A stretch of 17,372 nt of DNA from Candidatus Pelagibacter sp. (GTDB taxonomy: Bacteria; Pseudomonadota; Alphaproteobacteria; Pelagibacterales; Pelagibacteraceae), in assembly GCA_002704185.1 (NCBI GenBank), contig PAFP01000025.1, positions 1 to 17,372 of the forward strand, given 5' to 3'. The notes under the pieces were generated by a model. It worked only from the letters and a program-made list of their open reading frames with translations. It was not told the DNA's origin and searched no databases. This document shows, one piece after another, positions 16,977 through 17,372 of this stretch. Position 1 is the stretch's first letter. Each line of letters starts with the position of its first letter. The position numbers and the translations under genes are program-made.

Positions 16977-17372
16977 ATGAAAAAATATAATCATAAAAAA
17001 GTAGAAAATCAAATTTATAAATTATGGGAGAAAAAAAATTGTTTTAAACCAATAAAGAATACAAAAAAGAAAAAATTTATAATAGTTATTCCACCGCCAA
17101 ATGTTACAGGAAAATTACATATGGGTCATGCTTTAAATAATTCAATTCAAGATCTTTTAGTAAGATTTAATAGAAATAGAGGAGTAGAAACTTTATGGCA
17201 ACCCGGGACAGATCATGCAGGAATTGCAACTCAATTAGTTGTGGAAAAAAAATTATTAGAAAAAAATATTCATAAGAATGAACTTGGTAGAAATAAGTTT
17301 ATTAAAGAGGTTTGGAAATGGAAAAAAAAATCAGGTAATGAAATTACTAATCAATTGAAAAAACTAGGCTCA
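16977..17372 (+). CDS. valS: Valyl-tRNA synthetase, 5' part (first 132 codons), cut by the right edge
   Basis: Begins with ATG two bases after the pcm-like stop. The translation shows the class I N-terminus KVENQIYKLWEKKNCF, then IPPPNVTGKLHMGHAL, in which HMGH (48-51) is the HIGH motif for ATP, and WQPGTDHAGIATQ (74-86), highly typical of ValRS. It reaches KKLGS at the window edge. The minus-strand piece continues exactly with [12 protein letters not shown]. The two are therefore halves of one gene, not two genes: codons 106-132 are present in both through the inverted repeat. Co-transcription with the Pcm-like gene upstream is likely. Confidence 0.93.
   Translation, partial: MKKYNHKKVENQIYKLWEKKNCFKPIKNTKKKKFIIVIPPPNVTGKLHMGHALNNSIQDLLVRFNRNRGVETLWQPGTDHAGIATQLVVEKKLLEKNIHKNELGRNKFIKEVWKWKKKSGNEITNQLKKLGS
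17290..17372. repeat. Right arm of an 83-bp perfect inverted repeat (inside valS, at the window edge)
   Basis: Identical to the reverse complement of 15695-15777. Because this arm ends at the last base, the true match may be longer: an assembly that walked on would re-enter valS and repeat everything to the left in reverse. The 1512 bases between the arms form the loop of a lollipop-shaped path. Confidence 0.95.

Noticed and set aside
16977..17372. A second, paralogous valyl-tRNA synthetase gene
   Set aside because: The overlap with the minus-strand piece is identical over 83 bases, and each piece lacks exactly what the other has, so this is one gene in two parts.

Overview
The window looks like an AT-rich, streamlined alphaproteobacterial chromosome of the marine SAR11 (Pelagibacterales) kind or a close relative. 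Reasons: very low GC; genes packed with 4-nt ATGA/GTGA overlaps; few visible Shine-Dalgarno sites; and the alphaproteobacterial block dgt / argS / small membrane protein / nagZ / scpA / scpB / tatA / tatB / tatC / serS. The lineage is inferred from gene order and motifs, with no database search. Every gene recognised is housekeeping. No CRISPR array, transposase, phage gene, toxin-antitoxin pair or defence system is visible.

Layout. 1-420 (-): 5' part of an RlpA-like lipoprotein, running off the left edge. 413-1402 (-): MltB-type lytic transglycosylase. 1469-1558 (+): tRNA-Ser(UGA). 1563-9381 (-): a compact operon read right to left, dgt, argS, an 81-aa membrane protein, nagZ, scpA, scpB, tatA, tatB, tatC, serS. 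It combines dNTP turnover, tRNA charging, cell-wall recycling, chromosome condensation and Tat export. 9429-10510 (+): erpA and xthA, divergent from dgt. 10500-15775 (-): valS (3' part), ilvD, manC. 15778-17372: 3' end of an XRE-family regulator (+), tRNA-Asn and tRNA-Cys (-), a Pcm-like methyltransferase (+), and the first 132 codons of valS (+), cut by the right edge.

The main observation is structural. The last 83 bases (17290-17372) are a perfect reverse complement of 15695-15777. valS therefore appears as two pieces facing each other: the 5' piece at 16977-17372 (HIGH motif) and the 3' piece at 15775-13460 (KMSKS motif). Joined through the repeat they give one in-frame 876-aa ValRS. At 15777/15778 the 3' piece instead runs into a headless XRE regulator in the opposite orientation. 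The simplest reading is a fold-back chimera, from amplification or assembly, with the true order XRE - tRNAs - pcm - valS - ilvD - manC. A genuine invertible segment is the less likely alternative.

Two genes are broken by one-base shifts in long A/T runs: argS (11-base run) and the RlpA-like lipoprotein (13-base run). These are either homopolymer errors or candidates for slippage-rescued genes. I found no new biological system. The most useful outputs are the chimera diagnosis, the reconstructed valS, the two homopolymer shifts, the corrected GTG start of xthA, and the 81-aa protein in the slot where relatives usually carry a SPOR-domain protein.
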